DNA of 64,000 bases from Phoronis australis. Lineage: Eukaryota; Phoronida; Phoronidae. The translations under genes were made by a program, and so were the position numbers. Location: positions 1,204,730-1,268,729 of the forward strand of contig NMRA01000012.1 of NCBI GenBank assembly GCA_002633005.1. The letters run 5' to 3'. The stretch's first letter is position 1, and each line of letters begins with the position of its first letter. The notes below the pieces were generated by a model that saw only the letters and a program-made list of their open reading frames with translations, was not told the origin of the DNA and did no database searches. This document shows, one piece after another, positions 36,901 to 49,900 of the stretch.

Positions 36901-39900
36901 TTTTCGGTAATAATATCTAGACAAAATGGATGAATAACCTTAAAATAGCAGGAATTGAAATCATCTTCACTTGCTTGAAATATTTAAATATACTGTTACA
37001 GATAGATTCCATTAACATCATCCAGCATTTGGCTTTGTTTTAATTTTTGTTATTGTTTTGTGGGATTCCACTTATAAGTTATTAATAAACTCTGAAATAC
37101 TACAGTAATGTGTTTCAAGCTCATTATCATCAGGAAGACACACAGTATGGTAAAAAGTCTTAGTTTGGGACAGTGAAAAATTAATTATTTTGCTCCTCAG
37201 ATGGTCAGATTACACAAAATTTTAGATAGGAAATATTAATTGTCCCAAATTCAAGAATTGTGATCAACAACAAATGATCATTCACTTCGATGTACACTAT
37301 GGGGACTCATGAAAATGTTGCATCACTGGCTGTTTTTGACGATTTTATCAACTGCCATGTATTTTTCAGAATGTGTTGATGCAAAACTCAGTGTCCAAAA
37401 TTTCAGAAATATGATGAATGTCACATTGCCCATGTCCCAATCTTCAGAAACAAGAAAATTCAACTTCGCTTAAATTTTGGTGTCCCAAATACCACAGACT
37501 GTTCCAAACTTGAGAACTTTTACTGTAGTATCATCTTTCTAATAACAACCACAAGTGGAATCTTGTCATGATAGGGTCAATCATTACTGTGATACACCTG
37601 GGGTTGTACATGGAGTCTCCAAACAGATTAAAGGTTCAGATCTGGGGGGCGTAATCTACGTTTGACGTGGATTGAAGCTGAAAAATTAGGATACCCACCC
37701 CTTTAGTCAGCAGTCACGAAAAACAGGGACCCATAAAAGAGCAGTACTTTCGAATAATTTTGTTCCCTGAAACTGATACCGTTCTTTAGTAGAGATTAAT
37801 TTCTAAAACCAAACCCATTCTGTAGGGATTTTTGGATATTTGAATTATTAAGCAAGCCTGAAACAGTACAAGAAGAGACCCATGGTGTCAAAGTGAGCAC
37901 AATGCACCCTTTCAACAAAAGTTTAAAAAAATAGATAACATCATTCTGTAAATTTGCTAATGGAAAAGGAAACCTTTCACAAGGAGCCACTTAATAAGAA
38001 AAGATGCCCTTTCATGAAGAAAGTTTAGTTGTGAAAAAGTCACCCTTCCGAACTGCAGGACATCACAGGTGTCTGCTATGGCAGTGACCTCCCTTCAGAT
38101 CAAAACTAAGTGTACTTTAATATATACACTAACCTGACCTGATTGGCATTACTGCAATCAATTATGAATCACTATAAGCTGCTAAGCAGACAAGAGGCTG
38201 GGCAGCTGAAAATTAGCCTCACACTCTTCACAAGAGGTCACATGTCTGCATGGCCTATATTTGTTTTGTTACAACTGAAGAAAACAGCTGGCATTGGCAA
38301 TTCAAGAAACATGCATTATTTTAATATATCAAAGGTTGACTCTTCTGAGCTATATTATAAACATACGAGATCATAAAACATGTTATGAGATCAAAAGCAC
38401 ATCCCATCAACTTCATGCTCTTTTCGTCACCTCTGTTCACAATATTGGACAAATTGCTGACATCTGACACAGACAAACCTGAAGACAATCCTATACAGAA
38501 GTCGTTTTGATGAATGCATGCTAATCCATGCCTAACTCTCAGTTTTTAGATTAACTAAGGTAAAAACAGAGATAGCAATATTATAACGACTGTTGCAACA
38601 GACACGTATCACCTAATCAAAGCTGTTATCTGTTATGTCAGTTCATACGAATGTATTAGGTTGCCTATTTATGGAAAGCATGCTGGTGAGGAGGTTCGTC
38701 CATATGATTTCTCAAATCATAATTTCCGGGATGTTTAACCATGGGCCTATCCCTTTATCATTTGGCCAATTGCAGCATGTTAATTTTTGTTTCCGTGACT
38801 AAAATGATTATTTTAATTCATACTGAATAATTTGATACTTGTAGCTCAGTTTTGCAAGCGGAAGAAGTAGACTCAAGTTTACATACTTGATAAGTTTTTT
38901 AATTGAATCTTATGATAAGTCGGACTAAACAGCATATCGTAATATTGTCTGACAACAAAATACGCCATCCTAACAACAAAATAAGCCATACATACTAAAA
39001 TTCCTGATTATCACGGAAACATGTATGCACAACACATTAACCAGACAGGTATCTGTATTGAGTCAAATCAAGCACATTGGGATGATTTTGTCAGCATCAT
39101 GTCATAAGAATATCACAAGATGTGGCTTTAAACAGTTGAACACCAAAAATTGTGCAATTTAAATGGCAATGTATTGTATTGGGCAGCATAAAGTAAAATC
39201 TATTAAAATATTCCCCACGTTTCGAGCGGTATGCTCTTTGTCAAGGGTACGACACAGACTGCCGAATAGATAGATATATAGACTGCCGAATAGATAGATA
39301 TACTAAGTATCACATATAAAGAGCATACCGCTCGAAACGTGGGAAATATTTTAATATGATACCGATATTCGTCCTTTTTCGATTAGGGCATTCTCTCGTT
39401 CAGTGACTTTACCAAACTTAGACTTTTTAACTGCCCAGCACAGTCTTTTGTCTGGTAAGACAACATGCACGCCAATATCTACCAGGCTAATTACAGACCG
39501 CATATAAACACAGTCAAACCCATTGTGTTGGTATGTTATATTCGGACAGAATATATTGTCTTAACTTCGGTTGTATTTGGGTGATTTTGGTGATTCAAAA
39601 ACTAAACATGATCCGCAATTGATGATGAATTCATAACTGTTATTGGTTTATGTTCAAACATTTTATAACTTGACTTTTATTTTTACAGCACAGCCCAGTC
39701 AGTTTAGATATGATTTTATGGGTAATTAGAACAATTATCGAGCAAAAGAGAGCTGACCCTCCAACCATAAATGCCAGAATGGACTTAATCAGTCGTGTAA
39801 GATATTGGCTACAGCAGTCAATCCGCCCAACTTGTTCTTGCGCTATACAACTGAAAAAAATGGACTCAATGGGAGAAAACCGTAATGTTTACCCTATTTT

Positions 39901-41088
39901 ACTCTTTTTAACCGTTGGTAATTGTACGGCATTCCGAAAACCTATTTTATTTATTGTATTTGATGCTCAACTAAACCCATTAAAAAAGATCAGGGGTGTG
40001 TTGCGCGCAAGTTTCTTGTCACTGTGGTGAGACTATGAAAGATGCAAAATCACACAAGCGCTGCCGTTAGGCTGGCAAGCTCGGGTCCTTACTAGCATAT
40101 ATTAGCAAAATGGCCACCATTGAAGTGATTAGTTTCTATTACATGACCGAACATTTCCCAAACAAATAATTATGTAGCAACAGTCTTGCATAATGGAATG
40201 AATTCGAGGACCTCGCTAAGTTATGAAGTTACAAAATATAATGTGGATTGTCTGGAGGGGAGAAAGGGGCGTATTTATGCCTGCACGTATCCCATATGGA
40301 ATGACACTTAAGCTTGACAAGTGAGAGTCCAGTGCATGTCCATGACTGGGAAGCTATATTGACCAGTTACATTGAATGAGCCAATGGTACTTAATGCCAT
40401 TTGGCAATTGTCCAACAGAATAGCGTTGCCATAAATAGCGATCACGTGAGCATCTGAATGCCCACTAGGGTTGTTAATCACAAATGCCAACCAGAGAAAG
40501 CATGACGTGGTTCACTAACATGGACAACAATGTCAATGGACCATGGTGTCAAAATAGGCCATGGAATGTGCAGTCCTTCGGTACTATTAATACACTGGCA
40601 AAGGTTTCGTCTGCCAATTATAAAGAAATGACTGATGTTGACCGAGCTTGAGAGCCTCCGGAGACGACACTGTAGAATACTAGGTCTAGAATGAGAATTG
40701 TTATGCAGTTTGCACACAAAGGTTCATATGATAGACACTGTTTAGTGATACAGCATGCCCAATAACAATGAAAACTAATGTTTGCACTTCGTGAATATCA
40801 TTCGGTGACACTGCAAATAAACTTTCTGAAAAAAAAATCACGGGTCGCTCGACGCACAAGTCGAAGGTCAACTGAACTAACCTGAAAAACGCCACATCGA
40901 GGGAGGTCCAAACAGACTGCGCAGCACAGAATTCCTCCTAGCCTATCTTCAAGTTTTGTATGCCCTGATGTAGGCGAAGGATTTGTCTTCAGTCTCTTCT
41001 TCTCTGGTTCGTTTGTGCAGTCATCTGGTGAATCAGGGCGCGGTGGTTCCTCCTCCAAATCTTGTGAAGGTCCAGCTACCTCCGTCAT
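27906..41088 (-). CDS. ZFTRAF1: ZFTRAF1/CYHR1, RING and TRAF-type zinc finger protein
   Basis: Four coding exons: 40882-41088, 32269-32498, 29112-29323 and 27906-28297. Borders are GT/AG with phases 0, 2, 1, giving 346 residues; human ZFTRAF1 has about 360. Exon 1 encodes an acidic, proline-rich tail with a KKRLK basic patch, then starts a RING ([14 protein letters not shown], residues 55-68). The RING continues across the splice as [10 protein letters not shown] and ends at TCPSCRC (about 94-100). A conserved [20 protein letters not shown] block follows, then a TRAF-type zinc finger with CQFC, C..H pairs and GCPWTG. The last exon encodes a C-terminal beta-rich domain ending [13 protein letters not shown], typical of this family. 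The vertebrate protein is described as a cytoplasmic RING/TRAF-type protein; ubiquitin-ligase activity is inferred from the RING. Intron 1 is 8.4 kb and full of repeats. Confidence 0.93.
29645..30140 (-). mobile_element. MITE-like family C, copy 1
   Basis: Its ends carry TTTTCCCGTTGAG and, inverted, GGGAGAACGCCCTAATGG. The interior includes CCAACTTGTTCGATTGTAGC, CATTCTGGCATTTATGGTTG and GCCTGACTGGGCTGTGCTG. The same interior occurs, reverse complemented, in copies 2 and 3. A short internal duplication repeats CTATGTCTG(G/T)TAAAGT. It lies in the third intron of the ZFTRAF1 locus or close to it and has no coding capacity. Confidence 0.75.
33403..34340. mobile_element. 938 bp element with 41 bp inverted ends and internal GTGAGAAT repeats
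   Basis: The left end starts GAGAATCTCACTGGATTCCA and the right end is its inverted counterpart (34300-34340), about 41 bp with a few mismatches. Each end is itself nearly palindromic around CTCACTGGATTCCAGTGAG. The motif GTGAGAAT or ATTCTCAC and variants recur many times inside, in both orientations, mainly near the two ends. No protein is encoded. It fits a non-autonomous DNA transposon with subterminal repeats; no clear target duplication was found. It lies in ZFTRAF1 intron 1. Confidence 0.7.
34913..35450 (+). mobile_element. MITE-like family C, copy 2
   Basis: Left end GCATTTTCCCGTTCAGTGAC, right end GGGAGCAACGGGAAAACGCC (an inverted version). The interior contains ACAGCACAGCCCAGTCAGGC and CCTCCAACCATGAATGCCAG, matching copies 1 (inverted) and 3. 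It lies in ZFTRAF1 intron 1. Confidence 0.78.
39202..39355. repeat. 38 bp inverted repeat (hairpin) with internal tandem repeat
   Basis: Arms 39202-39239 and 39318-39355 are complementary with one mismatch and include CCACGTTTCGAGCGGTATGC. Between them a 24-25 bp unit (AGACTGCCGAATAGATAGAT) is present twice. Hairpins with a TTTCGA core occur at the ends of Penelope-like retroelements in invertebrates; that link is a guess here. Confidence 0.85.
39384..39890 (+). mobile_element. MITE-like family C, copy 3
   Basis: Left end GGGCATTCTCTCGTTCAGTG, right end GGGAGAAAACCGTAATG. The interior has ACAGCACAGCCCAGTCAG and CCTCCAACCATAAATGCCAG. It lies 30 bp right of the 38 bp hairpin in ZFTRAF1 intron 1. 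An open frame of 106 codons running through it is a chance frame of the repeat. Confidence 0.78.
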
Positions 41089-41400
41089 CTTGTTTGTTAT
41101 GATTTTTACGCTTCACATGGCGGATATGACGCTTACCTTTCAATAGCCAATGATATTAAGGCATTCACTGTATGACGTCATCGTGGACCAATAGGATACA
41201 GTAGTTTATATCATCACGTGACTCCAATTATGTGAAAGGTTTGTTGTCATCCAGTCGATAACAGCTGATCATACTTTTGAAAAAAACAATTCAACAGTAA
41301 ATCAGGAAAATGGTGAAATTGACTAAAATATGGACTTCCTTGAAATATTGACGTCATTTCAACAATTCCGTCAGAAGTAATGACGTAAATGAGCTCAAAA
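41089..41400 (-). promoter_or_regulatory. Putative ZFTRAF1 promoter with CRE cluster
   Basis: Upstream of the ZFTRAF1 start codon lie two consensus CRE palindromes TGACGTCA (41173-41180 and 41349-41356), a half-consensus TGACGTAA (41381-41388), two CCAAT boxes (41147-41151 and 41188-41192) and an E-box CACGTG (41215-41220) in the context TCACGTGAC. An ATGGCGG string near 41118 resembles a YY1 site. The spacing is typical of a TATA-less housekeeping promoter. Factor binding (CREB/ATF, NF-Y, USF/MITF-type) is inferred from motif identity. Confidence 0.55.
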
Positions 41401-41719
41401 CAAAAACGTCGCGCACTGGTCGGACTCGCCCCTTTTCATGGACTCTGAGCCAGGCAAATATGGCTGTAGGGACTCTACTATACTTTTGACAGCGAGAGCA
41501 GTTGAAAATTTAGGGCATCCAGTCTTTTAGAGAATCGATTAGAAAAAATGTGCATTGAAAATTACATCATCCTGTCGCAGGGTTTTGTTTCAGAGAATAC
41601 CATTCGTGCGGGTTTTGAGTCTCACCCTTTGCTAGGCTAATAGGGTTTTAAATGCCCCGGCCGAAAGGGTTGAGTTACGTGGGTTGCATAAAACTTTGAG
41701 GCTGTGCAGGACCTTCTTG

Positions 41720-42290
41720 ACAAGTCAAGTCAAATATCTACAAAACTATAGATTTGAACCCAGTATCGATATTGTCGATAACTAGCTTCATGCTACTGTT
41801 CCTCTCTTACTAACCACTGTTCCTTTGTGACTACCCACATCGACTTTAAACAATTACTTTCTGTAAATTATAAGGCCTGTATTATGTTTAAAATTCGATT
41901 TTGAATTGTTACCAATCTGCCATTAATTGGGCCACGTGACGTTGGTTTTTTAATAAAATTTAGCATAGAAGAAAGATACTTTCACAGCAGCAAAACAACA
42001 GCATCTCTAACATGACCAAATTTAGTTTTACATAAATATTCAAGATGCAATCTCTAAAACTAAGCAACAGTTTCTTAAATTTTCGTTTTATCGTCTGCAA
42101 TTTTCTTGAAGTCCTATACATAGCTCCTCATACTGAAGTAAAATGTTTTAAAAACGACGACTAGGAGTTGTGGAGAATAATGCGTAAAGTATAGCAGTTG
42201 GAAATTTCATATCAATTCGATAAGCCATTTTTGAGACACGATGTTCCGAAATTAGCCAGATTTGGACACTTTTCTAGGGTCGATCCAGTA
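41720..42290 (+). repeat. Dispersed repeat family B, copy 2
   Basis: Shares ACAAAACTATAGATTTGAAC, a GGGCCACGTGACG block, the AAAGATACTTTCACAGCAGC block and the final TTTGGACACTTTTCTAGGG with copy 1. It occupies part of the 2.8 kb between the ZFTRAF1 start and the SSR1 stop codon. The rest of that interval shows no gene; AATAAA signals on the minus strand near 43427 and 43855 could serve SSR1. Confidence 0.75.
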
Positions 42291-43935
42291 TAACCTTAAA
42301 GATATATTTGCATGCTCCGAACTATGTTAACTAAACTAAACGACAATGCTATTTTAACATAATCTAGGCTAAACAAAATGCAGTTGTATTCACTGACAAC
42401 TTGTAAATGTGTAAACAAAAAAATTTTGCAAATAGGTTCGCTTTGCACCAACGACGTAACTTGAGGGCTCACATAGCCCGCAAAATGCACTGTTATTCCA
42501 CAGCACCACGTCACTATACTTAATGGACACGGCTCAGTGATTTGCGACGGACCATTTTTGCCATATAACACGTTCTTTAAAACATTTTCAATCTATTTCA
42601 AATTCACATCGTCGCTAGATGTTGTTTTTATTAATTTGCTCAAGCAATCACAGAGTCAAGGAATAAGCCTGCAAGCTCCACTTTAACATTATCCCCTGGA
42701 GTGATAGCTCAAGCATAGTTAGTTTATTTAGTTTCCTAGAGTGTGGTAATGCGACACTACTGTTGCTATCCAGTGCACAACTTTTCGCGACTAAAACTTT
42801 AAGTCTGAAACTTGTCAGTACAAGAAATGTGATTGCCAATACAAAAATATAGATATGTTAAAAAATTCTGTAGACTTCTGTATTTGTAAGAGGGAACCTT
42901 TTGCCAAGTTTTGAACTCCCAAAGGGAACCCTTTTGTAGGGAATCTTGTTGGAAAAGGCAGACTTTGCAGGGAACATGCTCCAAACATTGCTTGAACAAA
43001 TGGAGCTCAGCTTCTTGCCGTCAGTTCAAAACGAAACAAAATTGTCAAATGATTATCAACAATATTGTGGCAAAAGCTCAAAGTGTTGCATTGTTTTACC
43101 AGTGTACAGTACTCACAACAAAAAAAGTAAAAAATTTTCACAAAATATATAGAATACCAATCATAATAAACATTGCGGCCATCGTCTTTTTTGAAAATCG
43201 CATAATTTTGTTCCTTTGAATTGGATTTGCCTCATTAAACTTACACATAATCTAAAATAATTCTCACAACTTACTCAATAGATAATGATCCTAAAGGTTT
43301 CTCAAGCACTGTTTGACAAACTCGATCCCTGCGCTGGAGGAAAAAGCCAAAAAGGCAAAACACGTACCACAATGAACATGACCATGGTTGCACCATAAGG
43401 GAATTAACACAATTCATCAAGACATAAAATTTTATTGTATTTCTTGCTCTCATGATCTGTACACAACTTCAGTGGGGAATGATACTGTACATTACATAGG
43501 ACTGCCTTCCATTTACAAATCCAACATTGCACACCTACTGCAGACGCAGCAAACAATTATGGATGTAACTGTACAATTCAAAAAGCTTGTGTAATACTAG
43601 TGGACTGTCATTGTGTTTCACTTGACAATAAATAGAGTTGTATCATTTCAAGAACACAACTTTAACAGAAAAAAGGCGAACCAAATAACAATTTGCAAAT
43701 ATCTTCATAACAAGTTGCCAGAAAAGCTCTATCCAGTGTCCTACTCTGAAGGCAGACTTCCAGCACTCTCCTGACCAACATATAAAAACAATTGAAAAAT
43801 TTCTAGAAATGTCCAGAGCCCTTTGGATGCAGTGCATGAAATCCACCACCTCATATTTTATTCAACAACACGTTTTTGGCAGCCCAGTGGGTTGGTTCTC
43901 TGGACATTTCCGAGAAGCTAGATCTATACTAATCA

Positions 43936-46900
43936 CTAGTCGTCACTGCCTGTGGACCTTTTGGATCTTCTTGTCCTAGGCGATGTCTTTGGAGATCGTC
44001 TGGGTGATTTATCTGCAATTCATAAATTGTTTTATCACACTTTACCAAGGAAGTACACAGGAACACGAGCCTGAATAGTGTTATCAGAAATTGGCACTCT
44101 TCAAACATTTTAGTTGGATACTAATTCTCTTTTCTCTGGTAAGATTAAGATTATGTGGGACCGTAGAAAAATGTCCAACTTTGGCAAAACTTCAGAACGT
44201 TATATTTTGGAACAGCTAATTGAACTCAAATGACTGCTATGTCTTATGCACTGTTCTCCAATAAAAATGTTCCCCTTTTACCTGAGGGGATATCAAAAAT
44301 AAGCTTTAATTTTAATTTGTGATTTTCACGAAAAATGTTGCATAAAACAAAACCGAAATGTTATTTTAGAAAACTGCAAACGCGTTTTCAAGATCTCACC
44401 CTGAACAGTAAATTAAGAAATTACAGTTTACACTACTTACTTGATAATGTTTCTTTAGGAATCCAATCGTAGTCTATATCACTGTTATTCTGTGTGCCCA
44501 TCTCTATAACTGGCTTAGATTTAGCACGTTTCTGAAATAAAATTGAACAAGTTTGGATTGACAAACATTAAAAATGTTGAGGTCCAGAGATGCACTAGAA
44601 GGCCAATCTTATTGACCCCATGACTGTTCTTCGTGCCCTCACTGTGGGGACGTGAATACTATTTGCACATACACTGAGACGCAAAATTTGCGTTCTCCAT
44701 GTACATTCCTTTAAATGTTCGAGTGACCTAAGACAGAGCTCTACAAGACAAGAGCCACGCCTCAAACATACTCGAGTTCATGTAGCAAGGATCTAGGAAG
44801 GTCTGGGTAACTGAAGAAGGATAACCCAGCTCTGCTGGTGCCTTGCACAACCGAAGAATCCAGTCATAGGATATAAAGTAATACTACTACACATAGCCTG
44901 GGGCCCGTTTCTTGAAGAGACAACCGGCTTTTGTGTTTCTTGAAACGGCATCTTGTCTATTCCGACAGACTATGGATTTCTGTCTTGCATATGTGGCTTG
45001 ATTTTTGTGAAACGAACTAAGTCATCCAGAGACTGATTATACGCCAAAAATCAGAAGACAAAATCTAACAGGCTCCCTGTACTTGTACACACATTCTAAC
45101 CTGAATTAAAAGAAACATGGTCCGAGACTGAAACTCTAAACATGGAAAAAAATTCAGATTTCAAATATTTCTAAACTAATAATACTACCCGTTTCCAGTG
45201 GCAAAAACAGTCCCATTTGCCCTTTATGCATAGCTTTTTGGTATTTTGGCCCTTTTTCTTCGCATTCAAGCTTTACCTCTGTGGTGAGCACTTAGTAATA
45301 CATAGTGTGAAGAAGCCCATTCAATCCGCAACACCGGAGACCAATTTCGTCTTTTGCTAAGCCAAGTAAGAAATTTGAGTTGCAATCAAGTGTCCCATAT
45401 GTAATCCCAATCCAACGGGACATGTTTCACAATAATGCATGCATTTTTGAAGAATACTATGCAGCAGAAACTTTTGCCAGAACAGGAGACAAGTCAGAAA
45501 TTACAATGTACAAGTGCAACCAATGGCAAGACTGCATTATACCCATCGAATCTGTGGCCAATACAAATTTTAGTGAAGTGGTCCCCTGCCCTTAGATGCT
45601 AGTACCTCAACAGTCTGGCAAGGCACGATGTACTTACACCAAATGTGGCTAACAGCTGTTGAGCACCAACTAGCACCAGGACAGCTAAGGCAGCCAGGAC
45701 GACGTACAGGAAGAATGTCTCTCCATCCAGACCCTCATTAGGCTCAGCAATGTTGACAGTATCATTGAATACAGCGTCTTGAAATATGTTACCTTCCTGC
45801 AGTAAAAGGAACGCCTTTAAAATTCTTGCATAGAATGAATCCAATCAAAATTGAAACTCCTGAAAACAAATCACGGGAACTATGCAAAACATGAATGGTT
45901 CCAAGTAATTTCATGCGACTTCATTGTTTAAGGAATTTTGCAAAATCCCACAGAATGCCTAACCAGTCCTTATGAATTATTAACAGTTTCTTCGCCAAGA
46001 AGAGTGTTCTACTGAACCAGCCACCAGTTCCCATCCACTGGCACTATGCGTCATTCATTCCATGCGACCACTCACACTGCTTTGTGGAAGTCTAGAAATA
46101 GTTCCCACAGCCCTGGTTCAACTCTCCTCATTAGTGGAGGTAAAAAAAGGCATAGCATGATTGACCTAGTTTTCGAAATGTAGATCTGCTGGCTCACTTC
46201 AAATCAGAGCTTGGAAAGTGGAACATAATTTAAAATGCAACAGCAAAACTTAGTCGACATCATAATGACAAATGGCAAAGTGACCTTGATGCGAACTAGT
46301 GACAAGGCCATATGGTATTCCGGGAAGTGGTTAATTTGTGCAGTTATCAATACATGCATGTTTTGTTCCATTAACAGTTCTATTAGTACAAATAGTCCAA
46401 GTTTTTATCAATAGAAGAGAAACGGGAACAATTTCAATAAACAGACATAAGAATTATAGTTATAACACTTAAAAGTGACTGCAGACCTCAAGAAGGCAGG
46501 CTTGTGAGCAAGTCTTGTATATGAAAGACAACCACCACAATACAATGTCATCTATACAATGTGACAACAAAGACTGCAAACTTACGGCATCTTTATAGTT
46601 GACATTGATGGTGAGTCCAAAGGGACGTCCTTGGAATTGTTCGTGAGGGGTGAAGGCGTACTCAAAGGAAGCCTCGCGCTCGGGCTCCACGGCACGGTTG
46701 TACTTGATGGCTGTGAACTGTAACAGACCACACGTTTAGTTGAGTAAATGAAATAATATACAATGCTAAGGGACCCCGATTTTCCGCAATAACCAAAAAA
46801 CCCAGCAAAATTCATGGAATCTGACTATTATCCCTGAGTTAGAGGTTACAAACAAAATTACCGTATTTAAGTGGCACATACCATATTTTTTGTTTTTAAT

Positions 46901-49900
46901 TACCAAAAGTTAAAGAGTATTACTATCAAGTTTGATGACTCCAGTCACAAATCAACAAACAATCGTTTTGCTGCAGACATGTTCAAGTAGTATTCCATTC
47001 TTTCTGAAGATGGAGCTGTTCTTTTTCCAGTGTTGAACAACATAAACCTGGCTTGCAGCAACTTATTGATGAATCGAAGCTATGGTATAACTCAATAGAA
47101 AAGGTGAGGCAATTCTCATATCATTTTTGTAACGGTTAAAGAGTCATGGTCATTTAGTAATAAATTCAAGATGCAGCATCCAGTGACCGACCGTTTGGAA
47201 ATCATAGGGCACAAAACAGAAAGGTGCACCTATACAGTAACAGGCCTACAGAAACACGGCTTGAACACTTAAAAGCCATAGCTGATGTCCTCAGATTCAT
47301 GTCAATAATCAGACACAGGACGGAATGGACTCCCAAACAAGGCCCCACAGAACCCAGCACCTACAGGAAGTACTCCTGGGAGGCGAGCGCTCAGTGAGAC
47401 AATGGAAGGATTACGCCAGTGGTGGTCAGTCCAAATGCCTACAGTACACATCATAGGACACAGCCAAATGACCAACAGAGAAATCACCAAGTCATACACG
47501 ATAAGAACTGTAATCTTATTCTCACTAATGAATTTCTAGTTCCTCATTGCTGATATTAACATCAGTTCACTGTATTTGAACTCGGTTAACTCTCGGTCAT
47601 GAAAAATGATTGCAAGGATCCTACTTCCACCTATTCAATGACTGCAAGGATCCTACTGCCACCTATTCAAAGACTACAGTACTCAAGTTGTGCTTAAGTG
47701 AGGACCAGGGCAGACACGAGACTCTATGCAACTCATGGAAATAACTTCACCTCATAGCTCATGTTTGCTGCAAAATGAACTGGGGGGAGTTTCCCTCGAG
47801 AGGTGAATGCAATGTCTCGGTTGTTGGATTTCCAGGCGAAAGTGCTTCCCTGAAGTCTTTTAGCTGCCAATGAAAATTAATTGTTGCATCACCTGACAAC
47901 AAGAAACCCCTCTCGTTCATTTTACAATGTGTACTACATGTGCTATGATTAGTACATACATAGTTTACAGGTCAGTGAGCTTTTTGCCTCGCTGTTTGCG
48001 GGTAACAATGATGTGAGATAACTTTCACTTGAAGCAGCCAGTGGATTCTGAACATCTCCGTCTGCACTAGCCTCAAACACATATTAAGTGCTTCATTTTA
48101 CAAATGACATGTTCTCACCACAAAGAAACCGTGCCCACAAGAACAGAGACACAGCACCGTTACCACCAGAGTTATCAGATAACATGAAGATTCCCAGTTA
48201 TAATCCCTGCACTGATTGCACACCACTTACGTTGTGAATGTAGAAACTATAGTCCTGTGGGTAGCGCAGAGCGGCATCCATGCTCTCCACGATGAAGTCT
48301 ACTTTGCCTTTGTTCATGAAACCAACAATAGTGCGTACTGGACTGTTTACAGGGAAGTCTGTAAAATTACCACACTTAACAGTTAGGCTATGATCCCAGA
48401 AGTAAGTAAGTCCAACAATGAGGCTCTTGAAAGAAAATGTAACACAGAAGAATAAGAAATAAGATTCTATGGTACTATGAACTAAACAGATGTGCGGGCG
48501 TTCCATGACAAGAAATAAATATAGTTAAACCTGCCTCAAACTCGCCCCCAGATTTTTTCTAGCAAGATTCTAGGAAGTACAGGGTACACAGAATAACTGT
48601 CCCTGCTCTGCTGGTGTCTTGCAATTGCAACAACTAATAACCACAGTACAAGTCAAAAGTATTCAGCCAAAATGAACCATAATTTGCCATCATGATGGCG
48701 GGGTGGACTCTTAATTCGTCATCAGAGTAGTCTTCCCTCATTACTGAGAATGAAGGCAAATTAACAGGAAAGTTAGTAAGGTGGGCAAGCCATCCTGTAA
48801 TTAGAGTTTTGACACCCTAATTAGCCAGTGAGGTGTCAGATTACTTTGGTCTTGTACTGTACAACTCACTAAGCCCCAGTCAATCACTAAATTTCAACAA
48901 TAGTTCACACATCAACTGGACTGAACAGATCCTTGAAGACAAACAAAACCTATTTCAAATCTTATTATCAAGAGTAACACACACCTTGACAAAAGAATCA
49001 ACAAGCATTAGTTTTCACCAGAGATTGGAGCAAACTCTGAATACTGCCATATTCAGGTTACGTATACCGTCTTAACAGTTCCAAACTAACCATTTGATCT
49101 GGCGGGCTGAACAAACAGCAGGCTAGTGTCAGCATCAGGCGAGGGTTTCAGAGCTTCTTCTGCTTCTTCTTCAGCCTCTTCTTCTTCTGACCCCTAAACA
49201 CAATATTGCATCAATTAATTTCAGGCAGGAAATGTTGTATATACTGACCCTAGACAACAAAGGTCACATATACTGACCTCAGTCAACAAAGACAAACCTC
49301 TTGTAGATCACTGATGGAAAATGAATGTCATTCATTCACACATCTAATGGACTTAAATATTCTAATAATGTAAAAGAGATGTACTGTTTCTGGTGAGTCA
49401 TCACGAAAAGTTTACAGTTAGAAAGCATACGAGTTGACTATGACCCTCAGGCACTAGTCAGCAGACCTATCAACACATTTGCAGAACTTTGTAAATGTCC
49501 ACCATTGTTGCACTCTTGAGTTTAAAGAAATGAGAAAATCACCAAACAAAATGTTGTTTATAACACTTGAGGCAGTGAATATCTATAAGTGGCCTTCGCC
49601 ATTTGATAATTTTTAATGTGGGACTTGCGTACGACATACAAGTCTGTTGGTAAGCCAGTGCTCGGGCAATGTGACTTCAGATTGTGTGTGGCAACCTGGG
49701 AATAATTGCAAGTCACGACAGCGAGAATCAGTCAGACACTAATTCTCCTGAAATTTGTTTTCAAATAAAATTTGTGGCGACTTCCAAACAGTTTTTGTAG
49801 ATTTAATACCTTTGGTTCACAGAAGTCAAAACTGTTTGTCAAAAATAGGACCGTGAAACACATGCCTTCACTGCATTCTTCATTGACAGGAGGAATCGAG

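Noticed and set aside
39710-40030. 106-codon plus-strand open frame
   Set aside because: Runs through MITE-like family C copy 3; the other two copies have stops in this frame.
44590-48660. Similar phrases (CTAGGAAG..., CTCTGCTGGTG.CTTGCA) near 44.8 kb and 48.6 kb in SSR1 introns
   Set aside because: They probably are two copies of a further short dispersed repeat, but the shared length is too small and the ends too unclear to annotate.
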